Shown piece by piece: positions 15,001 to 28,879 of a DNA stretch of 64,000 nt. Source of the DNA: Lepisosteus oculatus (Eukaryota > Chordata > Actinopteri > Semionotiformes > Lepisosteidae); contig NC_090709.1 in NCBI RefSeq assembly GCF_040954835.1, positions 38,300,776-38,364,775 of the forward strand, written 5' to 3'. The position numbers and the translations under genes were made by a program. The notes below the pieces were generated by a model that did no database searches, was not told the origin of the DNA, and saw only the letters and a list, made by a program, of their open reading frames with translations. Numbering within the stretch: the stretch's first letter is position 1; the number at the start of each line of letters is the position of its first letter.

Positions 15001-18000
15001 TTGAGCTTAACTTCAGTGTAATTTACAATCCTAGAGTGCTCACGGCACAAATCAAGGGCCTTTCAGGGGCAATTTCAGCAGAAGGTTACAAAATAAGAAA
15101 TACTGAGCAAGGACAATGAGCTTGACACTAAATACACTTAAAATATTGTAGTGCAACTACTTTCAGTGTGTCTTAGGAATCTGGAAGTCATTTGTGCATC
15201 TCACGGGGCAACTTTTTGAACGTGCCGTTTTCGAAATGTTCCGAAGGGCTCAAGCTAGGGTTAGGGTTTTAACAACACCCAGACAATTTGTGATACATTT
15301 GCTGTGCTCCAGGATGCATGTGAAATGCAGGAAGAGTGTTCTGTGCCCGTTTCCTCGCAAACTAAATTTGGCCCAATTTTGCTTTTTTTCATAAGCCGCG
15401 CGCCTGTCGAAAAGTGGTCAAAAATCTCAATTTTCAAAACACACTTTCAACATGCTAAACCATCTCTTTTTGAACCGTTTTACGTTTTAAACCAGACAAA
15501 ATGATACGTTGAGCTTAACTTCAGTGTAATTTACAATCCTAGAGTGCTCACGGCACAAATCAAGGGCCTTTCAGGGGCAATTTCACCAGAAGGTTACAAA
15601 ATAAGAAATACTGAGCAAGGACAATGAGCTTGACACTAAATACACTCAAAATATTGTAGTGCAACTACTTTCAGTGTGTCTTAGGAATCTGGAAGTCATT
15701 TGTGCATCTCACGGGGCAACTTCTTGAACGTGCCGTTTTCGAAATGTTCCGAAGGGCTCAAGCTAGGGTTAGGGTTGGGGTTTTAACAACACCTAGACAA
15801 TTTGTGATACATTTGCTGTGCTCCAGGATGCATGTGAAATGCAGGAAAAGTGTTCTGTGCCCGTTTCCTCGCAAACGAAATTTGGCCCAATTTTGCTTTT
15901 TTTCATAAGCCGCGCGCCTGTTGAAAAGTGGTCAAAAATCTCAATTTTCAAAACACACTTTCAACATGCTAAACCATCTCTTTTTGAACTGTTTTACGTT
16001 TTAAACCAGACAAAATGATACGTTGAGCTTAACTTCAGTGTAATTTACAATCCTAGAGTGCTCACGGCACAAATCAAGGGCCTTTCAGGGGCAATTTCAG
16101 CAGAAGGTTACAAAATAAGAAATACTGAGCAAGGACAATGAGCTTGACACTAAATACACTTAAAATATTGTAGTGCAACTACTTTCAGTGTGTCTTAGGA
16201 ATCTGGAAGTCATTTGTGCATCTCACGGGGCAACTTTTTGAACGTGCCGTTTTCGAAATGTTCCGAAGGGCTCAAGCTAGGGTTAGGGTTGGGGTTCTAA
16301 CAACACCTAGACAATTTGTGATACATTTGCTGTGCTCCAGGATGCATGTGAAATGCAGGAAGAGTGTTCTGTGCCCGTTTCCTCGCAAACTAAATTTGGC
16401 CCAATTTTGCTTTTTTTCATAAGCCGCGCGCCTGTCGAAAAGTGGTCAAAAATCTCAATTTTCAAAACACACTTTCAACATGCTAAACCATCTCTTTTTG
16501 AACTGTTTTACGTTTTAAACCAGACAAAATGATACGTTGAGCTTAACTTCAGTGTAATTTACAATCCTAGAGTGCTCACGGCACAAATCAAGGGCCTTAC
16601 AGGGGCAATTTCAGCAGAAGGTTACAAAATAAGAAATACTGAGCAAGGACAATGAGCTTGACACTAAATACACTCAACATATTGTAGTGCAACTACTTTC
16701 AGTGTGTCTTAGGAATCTGGAAGTCATTTGTGCATCTCACGGGGCAACTTTTTGAACGTGCCGTTTTCGAAATGTTCCGAAGGGCTCAAGCTAGGGTTAG
16801 GGTTGGGGTTTTAACAACACCTAGACAATTTGTGATACATTTGCTGTGCTCCAGGATGCATGTGAAATGCAGGAAGAGTGTTCTGTGCCCGTTTCCTCGC
16901 AAACTAAATTTGGCCCAATTTTGCTTTTTTTCATAAGCTGCGCGCCTGTCGAAAAGTGGTCAAAAATCTCAATTTTCAAAACACACTTTCAACATGCTAA
17001 ACCATCTCTTTTTGAACTGTTTTACGTTTTAAACCAGACAAAATGATACGTTGAGCTTAACTTCAGTGTAATTTACAATCCTAGAGTGCTCACGGCACAA
17101 ATCAAGGGCCTTTCAGGGGCAATTTCAGCAGAAGGTTACAAAATAAGAAATACTGAGCAAGGACAATGAGCTTGACACTAAATACACTCAACATATTGTA
17201 GTGCAACTACTTTCAGTGTGTCTTAGGAATCTGGAAGTCATTTGTGCATCTCACGGGGCAACTTTTTGAACGTGCCGTTTTCGAAATGTTCCGAAGGGCT
17301 CAAGCTAGGGTTAGGGTTGGGGTTTTAACAACACCTAGACAATTTGTGATACATTTGCTGTGCTCCAGGATGCATGTGAAATGCAGGAAGAGTGTTCTGT
17401 GCCCTTTTCCTCGCAAACTAAATTTGGCCCAATTTTGCTTTTTTTCATAAGCCGCGCGCCTGTCGAAAAGTGGTCAAAAATCTCAATTTTCAAAACACAC
17501 TTTCAACATGCTAAACCATCTCTTTTTGAACTGTTTTAATGTTTTAAACCAGACAAAATGATACGTTGAGCTTAACTTCAGTGTAATTTACAATCCTAGA
17601 GTGCTCACGGCACAAATCAAGGGCCTTTCAGGGGCAATTTCAGCAGAAGGTTACAAAATAAGAAATACTGAGCAAGGACAATGAGCTTGACACTAAATAC
17701 ACTTAAAATATTGTAGTGCAACTACTTTCAGTGTGTCTTAGGAATCTGGAAGTCATTTGTGCATCTCACGGGGCAACTTTTTGAACGTGCCGTTTTCGAA
17801 ATGTTCCGAAGGGCTCAAGCTAGGGTTAGGGTTGGGGTTTTAACAACACCTAGACAATTTGTGATACATTTGCTGTGCTCCAGGATGCATGTGAAATGCA
17901 GGAAAAGTGTTCTGTGCCCGTTTCCTCGCAAACGAAATTTGGCCCAATTTTGCTTTTTTTCATAAGCCGCGCGCCTGTCGAAAAGTGGTCAAAAATCTCA

Positions 18001-19815
18001 ATTTTCAAAACACACTTTCAACATGCTAAACCATCTCTTTTTGAACTGTTTTACGTTTTAAACCAGACAAGATGATACGTTGAGCTTAACTTCAGTGTAA
18101 TTTACAATCCTAGAGTGCTCACGGCACAAATCAAGGGCCTTTCAGGGGCAATTTCACCAGAAGGCTACAAAATAAGAAATACTGAGCAAGGACAATGAGC
18201 TTGACACTAAATACACTCAAAATATTGTAGTGCAACTACTTTCAGTGTGTCTTAGGAATCTGGAAGTCATTTGTGCATCTCACGGGGCAACTTTTTGAAC
18301 GTGCCGTTTTCGAAATGTTCCGAAGGGCTCAAGCTAGGGTTAGGGTTGGGGTTTTAACAACACCTAGACAATTTGTGATACATTTGCTGTGCTCCAGGAT
18401 GCATGTGAAATGCAGGAAAAGTGTTCTGTGCCCGTTTCCTCGCAAACGAAATTTGGCCCAATTTTGCTTTTTTTCATAAGCCGCGCGCCTGTCGAAAAGT
18501 GGTCAAAAATCTCAATTTTCAAAACACACTTTCAACATGCTAAACCATCTCTTTTTGAACTGTTTTACGTTTTAAACCAGACAAGATGATACGTTGAGCT
18601 TAACTTCAGTGTAATTTACAATCCTAGAGTGCTCACGGCACAAATCAAGGGCCTTTCAGGGGCAATTTCACCAGAAGGCTACAAAATAAGAAATACTGAG
18701 CAAGGACAATGAGCTTGACACTAAATACACTCAAAATATTGTAGTGCAACTACTTTCAGTGTGTCTTAGGAATCTGGAAGTCATTTGTGCATCTCACGGG
18801 GCAACTTTTTGAACGTGCCGTTTTCGAAATGTTCCGAAGGGCTCAAGCTAGGGTTAGGGTTGGGGTTTTAACAACACCTAGACAATTTGTGATACATTTG
18901 CTGTGCTCCAGGATGCATGTGAAATGCAGGAAAAGTGTTCTGTGCCCGTTTCCTCGCAAACGAAATTTGGCCCAATTTTGCTTTTTTTCATAAGCCGCGC
19001 GCCTGTCGAAAAGTGGTCAAAAATCTCAATTTTCAAAACACACTTTCAACATGCTAAACCATCTCTTTTTGAACTGTTTTACGTTTTAAACCAGACAAAA
19101 TGATACGTTGAGCTTAACTTCAGTGTAATTTACAATCCTAGAGTGCTCACGGCACAAATCAAGGGCCTTACAGGGGCAATTTCAGCAGAAGGTTACAAAA
19201 TAAGAAATACTGAGCAAGGACAATGAGCTTGACACTAAATACACTCAACATATTGTAGTGCAACTACTTTCAGTGTGTCTTAGGAATCTGGAAGTCATTT
19301 GTGCATCTCACGGGGCAACTTTTTGAACGTGCCGTTTTCGAAATGTTCCGAAGGGCTCAAGCTAGGGTTAGGGTTGGGGTTTTAACAACACCTAGACAAT
19401 TTGTGATACATTTGCTGTGCTCCAGGATGCATGTGAAATGCAGGAAAAGTGTTCTGTGCCCGTTTCCTCGCAAACGAAATTTGGCCCAATTTTGCTTTTT
19501 TTCATAAGCCGCGCGCCTGTCGAAAAGTGGTCAAAAATCTCAATTTTCAAAACACACTTTCAACATGCTAAACCATCTCTTTTTGAACTGTTTTAACGTT
19601 TTAAACCAGACAAAATGATACGTTGAGCTTAACTTCAGTGTAATTTACAATCCTAGAGTGCTCACGGCACAAATCAAGGGCCTTTCAGGGGCAATTTCAG
19701 CAGAAGGTTACAAAATAAGAAATACTGAGCAAGGACAATGAGCTTGACACTAAATACACTTAAAATATTGTAGTGCAACTACTTTCAGTGTGTCTTAGGA
19801 ATCTGGAAGTCATTT

Positions 19816-22800
19816 GTGCATCTCACGGGGCAACTTTTTGAACGTGCCGTTTTCGAAATGTTCCGAAGGGCTCAAGCTAGGGTTAGGGTTTTAACAACAC
19901 CCAGACAATTTGTGATACATTTGCTGTGCTCCAGGATGCATGTGAAATGCAGGAAGAGTGTTCTGTGCCCGTTTCCTCGCAAACTAAATTTGGCCCAATT
20001 TTCCTTTTTTTCATAAGCCGCGCGCCTGTCGAAAAGTGGTCAAAAATCTCAATTTTCAAAACACACTTTCAACATGCTAAACCATCTCTTTTTGAACTGT
20101 TTTACGTTTTAAACCAGACAAGATGATACGTTGAGCTTAACTTCAGTGTAATTTACAATCCTAGAGTGCTCACGGCACAAATCAAGGGCCTTTCAGGGGC
20201 AATTTCAGCAGAAGGTTACAAAATAAGAAATACTGAGCAAGGACAATGAGCTTGACACTAAATACACTTAAAATATTGTAGTGCAACTACTTTCAGTGTG
20301 TCTTAGGAATCTGGAAGTCATTTGTGCATCTCACGGGGCAACTTTTTGAACGTGCCGTTTTCGAAATTTTCCGAAGGGCTCAAGCTAGGGTTAGGGTTTT
20401 AACAACACCCAGACAATTTGTGATACATTTGCTGTGCTCCAGGATGCATGTGAAATGCAGGAAAAGTGTTCTGTGCCCGTTTCCTCGCTAACGAAATTTA
20501 GCCCAATTTTGCTTTTTTTCATAAGCCGCGCGCCTGTCGAAAAGTGGTCAAAAACCTCAATTTTCAAAACACACTTTCAACATGCTAAACCATCTCTTTT
20601 TGAACTGTTTTACGTTTTAAACCAGACAAAATGATACGTTGAGCTTAACTTCAGTGTAATTTACAATCCTAGAGTGCTCACGGCACAAATCAAGGGCCTT
20701 TCAGGGGCAATTTCACCAGAAGGTTACAAAATAAGAAATACTGAGCAAGGACAATGAGCTTGACACTAAATACACTCAAAATATTGTAGTGCAACTACTT
20801 TCAGTGTGTCTTAGGAATCTGGAAGTCATTTGTGCATCTCACGGGGCAACTTTTTGAACGTGCCGTTTTCGAAATGTTCCGAAGGGCTCAAGCTAGGGTT
20901 AGGGTTGGGGTTTTAACAACACCTAGACAATTTGTGATACATTTGCTGTGCTCCAGGATGCATGTGAAATGCAGGAAAAGTGTTCTGTGCCCGTTTCCTC
21001 GCAAACGAAATTTGGCCCAATTTTGCTTTTTTTCATAAGCCGCGCGCCTGTCGAAAAGTGGTCAAAAATCTCAATTTTCAAAACACACTTTCAACATGCT
21101 AAACCATCTCTTTTTGAACTGTTTTACGTTTTAAACCAGACAAAATGATACGTTGAGCTTAACTTCAGTGTAATTTACAATCCTAGAGTGCTCACGGCAC
21201 AAATCAAGGGCCTTTCAGGGGCAATTTCAGCAGAAGGTTACAAAATAAGAAATACTGAGCAAGGACAATGAGCTTGACACTAAATACACTCAAAATATTG
21301 TAGTGCAACTACTTTCAGTGTGTCTTAGGAATCTGGAAGTCATTTGTGCATCTCACGGGGCAACTTTTTGAACGTGCCGTTTTCGAAATGTTCCGAAGGG
21401 CTCAAGCTAGGGTTAGGGTTTTAACAACACCCAGACAATTTGTGATACATTTGCTGTGCTCCAGGATGCATGTGAAATGCAGGAAGAGTGTTCTGTGCCC
21501 GTTTCCTCGCAAACTAAATTTGGCCCAATTTTCCTTTTTTTCATAAGCCGCGCGCCTGTCGAAAAGTGGTCAAAAATCTCAATTTTCAAAACACACTTTC
21601 AACATGCTAAACCATCTCTTTTTGAACTGTTTTACGTTTTAAACCAGACAAGATGATACGTTGAGCTTAACTTCAGTGTAATTTACAATCCTAGAGTGCT
21701 CACGGCACAAATCAAGGGCCTTTCAGGGGCAATTTCAGCAGAAGGTTACAAAATAAGAAATACTGAGCAAGGACAATGAGCTTGACACTAAATACACTTA
21801 AAATATTGTAGTGCAACTACTTTCAGTGTGTCTTAGGAATCTGGAAGTCATTTGTGCATCTCACGGGGCAACTTTTTGAACGTGCCGTTTTCGAAATGTT
21901 CCGAAGGGCTCAAGCTAGGGTTAGGGTTGGGGTTTTAACAACACCCAGACAATTTGTGATACATTTGCTGTGCTCCAGGATGCATGTGAAATGCAGGAAA
22001 AGTGTTCTGTGCCCGTTTCCTCGCTAACGAAATTTAGCCCAATTTTGCTTTTTTTCATAAGCCGCGCGCCTGTCGAAAAGTGGTCAAAAATCTCAATTTT
22101 CAAAACACACTTTCAACATGCTAAACCATCTCTTTTTGAACTGTTTTACGTTTTAAACCAGACAAAATGATACGTTGAGCTTAACTTCAGTGTAATTTAC
22201 AATCCTAGAGTGCTCACGGCACAAATCAAGGGCCTTTCAGGGGCAATTTCAGCAGAAGGTTACAAAATAAGAAATACTGAGCAAGGACAATGAGCTTGAC
22301 ACTAAATACACTTAAAATATTGTAGTGCAACTACTTTCAGTGTGTCTTAGGAATCTGGAAGTCATTTGTGCATCTCACGGGGCAACTTTTTGAACGTGCC
22401 GTTTTCGAAATGTTCCGAAGGGCTCAAGCTAGGGTTAGGGTTTTAACAACACCCAGACAATTTGTGATACATTTGCTGTGCTCCAGGATGCATGTGAAAT
22501 GCAGGAAGAGTGTTCTGTGCCCGTTTCCTCGCAAACTAAATTTGGCCCAATTTTCCTTTTTTTCATAAGCCGCGCGCCTGTCGAAAAGTGGTCAAAAATC
22601 TCAATTTTCAAAACACACTTTCAACATGCTAAACCATCTCTTTTTGAACTGTTTTACGTTTTAAACCAGACAAAATGATACGTTGAGCTTAACTTCAGTG
22701 TAATTTACAATCCTAGAGTGCTCACGGCACAAATCAAGGGCCTTTCAGGGGCAATTTCACCAGAAGGTTACAAAATAAGAAATACTGAGCAAGGACAATG

Positions 22801-25800
22801 AGCTTGACACTAAATACACTTAAAATATTGTAGTGCAACTACTTTCAGTGTGTCTTAGGAATCTGGAAGTCATTTGCGCATCTCACGGGGCAACTTTTTG
22901 AACGTGCCGTTTTCGAAATGTTCCGAAGGGCTCAAGCTAGGGTTAGGGTTTTAACAACACCCAGACAATTTGTGATACATTTGCTGTGCTCCAGGATGCA
23001 TGTGAAATGCAGGAAGAGTGTTCTGTGCCCGTTTCCTCGCAAACTAAATTTGGCCCAATTTTGCTTTTTTTCATAAGCCGCGCGCCTGTCGAAAAGTGGT
23101 CAAAAATCTCAATTTTCAAAACACACTTTCAACATGCTAAACCATCTCTTTTTGAACTGTTTTACGTTTTAAACCAGACAAAATGATACGTTGAGCTTAA
23201 CTTCAGTGTAGTTTACAATCCTAGAGTGCTCACGGCACAAATCAAGGGCCTTTCAGGGGCAATTTCACCAGAAGGTTATAAAATAAGAAATACTGAGCAA
23301 GGACAATGAGCTTGACACTAAATACACTCAAAATATTGTAGTGCAACTACTTTCAGTGTGTCTTAGGAATCTGGAAGTCATTTGTGCATCTCACGGGGCA
23401 ACTTTTTGAACGTGCCGTTTTCGAAATGTTCCGAAGGGCTCAAGCTAGGGTTAGGGTTGGGGTTTTAACAACACCCAGACAATTTGTGATACATTTGCTG
23501 TGCTCCAGGATGCATGTGAAATGCAGGAAGAGTGTTCTGTGCCCGTTTCCTCGCAAACTAAATTTGGCCCAATTTTCCTTTTTTTCATAAGCCGCGCGCC
23601 TGTCGAAAAGTGGTCAAAAATCTCAATTTTCAAAACACACTTTCAACATGCTAAACCATCTCTTTTTGAACTGTTTTACGTTTTAAACCAGACAAAATGA
23701 TACGTTGAGCTTAACTTCAGTGTAATTTACAATCCTAGAGTGCTCACGGCACAAATCAAGGGCCTTTCAGGGGCAATTTCAGCAGAAGGTTACAAAATAA
23801 GAAATACTGAGCAAGGACAATGAGCTTGACACTAAATACACTTAAAATATTGTAGTGCAACTACTTTCAGTGTGTCTTAGGAATCTGGAAGTCATTTGTG
23901 CATCTCACGGGGCAACTTTTTGAACGTGCCGTTTTCGAAATGTTCCGAAGGGCTCAAGCTAGGGTTAGGGTTTTAACAACACCCAGACAATTTGTGATAC
24001 ATTTGCTGTGCTCCAGGATGCATGTGAAATGCAGGAAAAGTGTTCTGTGCCCGTTTCCTCGCAAACGAAATTTGGCCCAATTTTGCTTTTTTTCATAAGC
24101 CGCGCGCCTGTCGAAAAGTGGTCAAAAATCTCAATTTTCAAAACACACTTTCAACATGCTAAACCATCTCTTTTTGAACTTTTTTAACGTTTTAAACCAG
24201 ACAAAATGATACGTTGAGCTTAACTTCAGTGTAATTTACAATCCTAGAGTGCTCACGGCACAAATCAAGGGCCTTTCAGGGGCAATTTCACCAGAAGGTT
24301 ACAAAATAAGAAATACTGAGCAAGGACAATGAGCTTGACACTAAATACACCCAAAATATTGTAGTGCAACTACTTTCAGTGTGTCTTAGGAATCTGGAAG
24401 TCATTTGTGCATCTCACGGGGCAACTTTTTGAACGTGCCGTTTTCGAAATGTTCCGAAGGGCTCAAGCTAGGGTTAGGGTTGGGGTTTTAACAACACCTA
24501 GACAATTTGTGATACATTTGCTGTGCTCCAGGATGCATGTGAAATGCAGGAAAAGTGTTCTGTGCCCGTTTCCTCGCAAACGAAATTTGGCCCAATTTTG
24601 CTTTTTTTCATAAGCCGCGCGCCTGTCGAAAAGTGGTCAAAAATCTCAATTTTCAAAACACACTTTCAACATGCTAAACCATCTCTTTTTGAACTGTTTT
24701 ACGTTTTAAACCAGACAAAATGATACGTTGAGCTTAACTTCAGTGTAATTTACAATCCTAGAGTGCTCACGGCACAAATCAAGGGCCTTTCAGGGGCAAT
24801 TTCAGCAGAAGGTTACAAAATAAGAAATACTGAGCAAGGACAATGAGCTTGACACTAAATACACTTAAAATATTGTAGTGCAACTACTTTCAGTGTGTCT
24901 TAGGAATCTGGAAGTCATTTGTGCATCTCACGGGGCAACTTTTTGAACGTGCCGTTTTCGAAATGTTCCGAAGGGCTCAAGCTAGGGTTAGGGTTGGGGT
25001 TTTAACAACACCCAGACAATTTGTGATACATTTGCTGTGCTCCAGGATGCATGTGAAATGCAGGAAGAGTGTTCTGTGCCCGTTTCCTCGCAAACTAAAT
25101 TTGGCCCAATTTTGCTTTTTTTCATAAGCCGCGCGCCTGTCGAAAAGTGGTCAAAAATCTCAATTTTGAAAACACACTTTCAACATGCTAAACCATCTCT
25201 TTTTGAACTGTTTTACGTTTTAAACCAGACAAAATGATACGTTGAGCTTAACTTCAGTGTAATTTACAATCCTAGAGTGCTCACGGCACAAATCAAGGGC
25301 CTTTCAGGGGCAATTTCACCAGAAGGTTACAAAATAAGAAATACTGAGCAAGGACAATGAGCTTGACACTAAATACACCCAAAATATTGTAGTGCAACTA
25401 CTTTCAGTGTGTCTTAGGAATCTGGAAGTCATTTGTGCATCTCACGGGGCAACTTTTTGAACGTGCCGTTTTCGAAATGTTCCGAAGGGCTCAAGCTAGG
25501 GTTAGGGTTGGGGTTTTAACAACACCTAGACAATTTGTGATACATTTGCTGTGCTCCAGGATGCATGTGAAATGCAGGAAAAGTGTTCTGTGCCCGTTTC
25601 CTCGCAAACGAAATTTGGCCCAATTTTGCTTTTTTTCATAAGCCGCGCGCCTGTCGAAAAGTGGTCAAAAATCTCAATTTTCAAAACACACTTTCAACAT
25701 GCTAAACCATCTCTTTTTGAACTGTTTTACGTTTTAAACCAGACAAAATGATACGTTGAGCTTAACTTCAGTGTAATTTACAATCCTAGAGTGCTCACGG

Positions 25801-27491
25801 CACAAATCAAGGGCCTTTCAGGGGCAATTTCAGCAGAAGGTTACAAAATAAGAAATACTGAGCAAGGACAATGAGCTTGACACTAAATACACTTAAAATA
25901 TTGTAGTGCAACTACTTTCAGTGTGTCTTAGGAATCTGGAAGTCATTTGTGCATCTCACGGGGCAACTTTTTGAACGTGCCGTTTTCGAAATGTTCCGAA
26001 GGGCTCAACCTAGGGTTAGGGTTGGGGTTTTAACAACACCCAGACAATTTGTGATACATTTGCTGTGCTCCAGGATGCATGTGAAATGCAGGAAGAGAGT
26101 TCTGTGCCCGTTTCCTCGCAAACGAAATTTGGCCCAATTTTGCTTTTTTTCATAAGCCGCGCGCCTGTCGAAAAGTGGTCAAAAATCTCAATTTTCAAAA
26201 CACACTTTCAACATGCTAAACCATCTCTTTTTGAACTGTTTTACGTTTTAAACCAGACAAAATGATACGTTGAGCTTAACTTCAGTGTAATTTACAATCC
26301 TAGAGTACTCACGGCACAAATCAAAGGCCTTTCAGAGGCCATTTCAGCAGAAGGTTACAAAATAAGAAATACTGAGCAAGGACAATGAGCTTGACACTAA
26401 ATACACTTAAAATATTGTAGTGCAACTACTTTCAGTGTGTCTTAGGAATCTGGAAGTCATTTGCGCATCTCACGGGGCAACTTTTTGAACGTGCCGTTTT
26501 CGAAATGTTCCGAAGGGCTCAAGCTAGGGTTAGGGTTGGGGTTTTAACAACACCCAGACAATTTGTGATACATTTGCTGTGCTCCAGGATGCATGTGAAA
26601 TGCAGGAAAAGTGTTCTGTGCCCGTTTCCTCGCAAACGAAATTTGGCCCAATTTTGCTTTTTTTCATAAGCCGCGCGCCTGTCGAAAAGTGGTCAAAAAT
26701 CTCAATTTTCAAAACACACTTTCAACATGCTAAACCATCTCTTTTTGAACTTTTTTAACGTTTTAAACCAGACAAAATGATACGTTGAGCTTAACTTCAG
26801 TGTAATTTACAATCCTAGAGTGCTCACGGCACAAATCAAGGGCCTTTCAGGGGCAATTTCACCAGAAGGTTACAAAATAAGAAATACTGAGCAAGGACAA
26901 TGAGCTTGACACTAAATACACCCAAAATATTGTAGTGCAACTACTTTCAGTGTGTCTTAGGAATCTGGAAGTCATTTGTGCATCTCACGGGGCAACTTTT
27001 TGAACGTGCCGTTTTCGAAATGTTCCGAAGGGCTCAAGCTAGGGTTAGGGTTGGGGTTTTAACAACACCTAGACAATTTGTGATACATTTGCTGTGCTCC
27101 AGGATGCATGTGAAATGCAGGAAAAGTGTTCTGTGCCCGTTTCCTCGCAAACGAAATTTGGCCCAATTTTGCTTTTTTTCATAAGCCGCGCGCCTGTCGA
27201 AAAGTGGTCAAAAATCTCAATTTTCAAAACACACTTTCAACATGCTAAACCATCTCTTTTTGAACTGTTTTACGTTTTAAACCAGACAAAATGATACGTT
27301 GAGCTTAACTTCAGTGTAATTTACAATCCTAGAGTGCTCACGGCACAAATCAAGGGCCTTTCAGGGGCAATTTCAGCAGAAGGTTACAAAATAAGAAATA
27401 CTGAGCAAGGACAATGAGCTTGACACTAAATACACTTAAAATATTGTAGTGCAACTACTTTCAGTGTGTCTTAGGAATCTGGAAGTCATTT
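19816..27491 (+). repeat. Shorter higher-order periods (3 and 5 monomers)
   Basis: The copies at 20324 and 21854 share the rare variant CGCTAACGAAATTTAGCCC and lie 1530 bp (three monomers) apart. The preceding copies at 19816 and 21346 also match each other (TTTTCCTTTTTTT, ACAAGATG). The copies at 23898 and 26463 share GAACTTTTTTAACG followed by ACACCCAAAATA and lie 2565 bp (five monomers) apart. Different parts of the array were thus amplified with different unit lengths. Confidence 0.65.
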
Positions 27492-27999
27492 GTGCATCTC
27501 ACGGGGCAACTTTTTGAACGTGCCGTTTTCGAAATGTTCCGAAGGGCTCAAGCTAGGGTTAGGGTTTTAACAACACCCAGACAATTTGTGATACATTTGC
27601 TGTGCTCCAGGATGCATGTGAAATGCAGGAAGAGTGTTCTGTGCCCGTTTCCTCGCAAACTAAATTTGGCCCAATTTTGCTTTTTTTCATAAGCCGCGCG
27701 CCTGTCGAAAAGTGGTCAAAAATCTAAATTTTCAAAACACACTTTCAACATGCTAAACCATCTCTTTTTAAACTGTTTTACGTTTTAAACCAGTCAAAAT
27801 GATACGTTGAGCTTAACTTCAGTGTAATTTACAATCCTAGAGTGCTCACGGCACAAATCAAGGGCCTTTCAGGGGCAATTTCACCAGAAGGTTACAAAAT
27901 AAGAAATACTGAGCAAGGACAATGAGCTTGACACTAAATACACTTAAAATATTGTAGTGCAACTACTTTCAGTGTGTCTTAGGAATCTGGAAGTCATTT

Positions 28000-28858
28000 G
28001 TGCATCTCACGGGGCAACTTTTTGAACGTGCCGTTTTCGAAATGTTCCGAAGGGCTCAAGCTAGGGTTAGGGTTGGGGTTTTAACAACACCTAGACAATT
28101 TGTGATACATTTGCTGTGCTCCAGGATGCATGTGAAATGCAGGAAAAGTGTTCTGTACCCGTTTCCTCGCAAACTAAATTTGGCCCAATTTTGCTTTTTT
28201 TCATAAGCCGCGCGCCTGTCGAAAAGTGGTCAAAAATCTCAATTTTGAAAACACACTTTCAACATGCTAAACCATCTCTTTTTGAACTGTTTTAACGTTT
28301 TAAACCAGACAAAATGATACGTTGAGCTTAACTTCAGTGTAATTTACAATCCTAGAGTGCTCACGGCACAAATCAAAGGCCTTTCAGAGGCCATTTCAGC
28401 AGAAGGTTACAAAATAAGAAATACTGAGCAAGGACAATGATCTTGACACTAAATACACTTAAAATATTATAGTGCCGCTACTTTCAGTGTTTCTTAGGAA
28501 TCTGGAAGTCATTTGTGCATCTCACGGGGCAACTTTTTGAACGTGCCGTTTTCGAAATGTTCCGAAGGGCTCAACCTAGGGTTAGGGTTGGGGTTTTAAC
28601 AACACCTAGACAATTTGTGATACATTTGCTGTGCTCCAGGATGCATGTGAAATGCAGGAAAAGTGTTCTGTGCCCGTTTCCTCGCCAACGAAATGTGGCC
28701 CAATTTTGCTTTTTTTCATAAGCCGCGCGCCTGTCGAAAAGTGGTCAAAAATCTAAATTTTCAAAACACACTTTCAACATGCTAAACCATCTCTTTTTGA
28801 ACTGTTTTACGTTTTAAACCAGACAAAATGATACGTTGAGCTAAACTTCAGTGTAATT
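28000..28858 (+). repeat. Diverged edge monomers of the satellite array
   Basis: The last two copies carry more private changes than interior ones: TGATCTTGACAC, ATTATAGTGCCGCT and GTTTCTTAGG in the 28000 copy, and CGCCAACGAAATGTGG and GAGCTAAACTT in the truncated 28515 copy. The last recognisable satellite bases are GTGTAATT at 28851-28858. Loss of similarity at an array edge is the usual sign of reduced homogenisation. Confidence 0.75.
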
Positions 28859-28879
28859 GACGACGGTTACAAAATACAT

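Larger units (their letters stand above)
1..28858 (+). repeat. Satellite DNA array, about 508-516 bp monomer
   Basis: The whole stretch is one head-to-tail tandem array. Taking the motif TGCATCTCACGGGGCAAC (GCGCATC in some copies) as the start, monomers begin at 361, 869, 1378, 1886, 2395, 2904, 3418 and so on to 28515: 55 complete copies plus a partial one at each end. Copies are very similar, differing by scattered substitutions and small indels. Most length variation comes from a 6-bp difference in a telomere-like stretch (TAGGGTTAGGGTTTT versus TAGGGTTAGGGTTGGGG). Another variable site is CCGCGCC versus CCGCGCGCC. The array is cut by the left window edge and ends abruptly at 28858. It is probably centromeric, pericentromeric or subtelomeric heterochromatin, but the sequence alone cannot tell which. 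The 60-105 residue open frames in each monomer are not credible genes. Confidence 0.97.

Noticed and set aside
361..28721. Recurrent 60-105 residue open frames in every satellite monomer (MHLTGQLFE..., MLQDACEMQ...).
   Set aside because: They exist only because the monomer is repeated. They shift with 6-bp and 1-bp changes, overlap on both strands, and show no domain or codon-type conservation.
1..28858. CENP-B box in the satellite (TTCGAAATGTTCCGAAG region).
   Set aside because: It does not fit the essential TTCG....A..CGGG pattern, so centromere function is not claimed.
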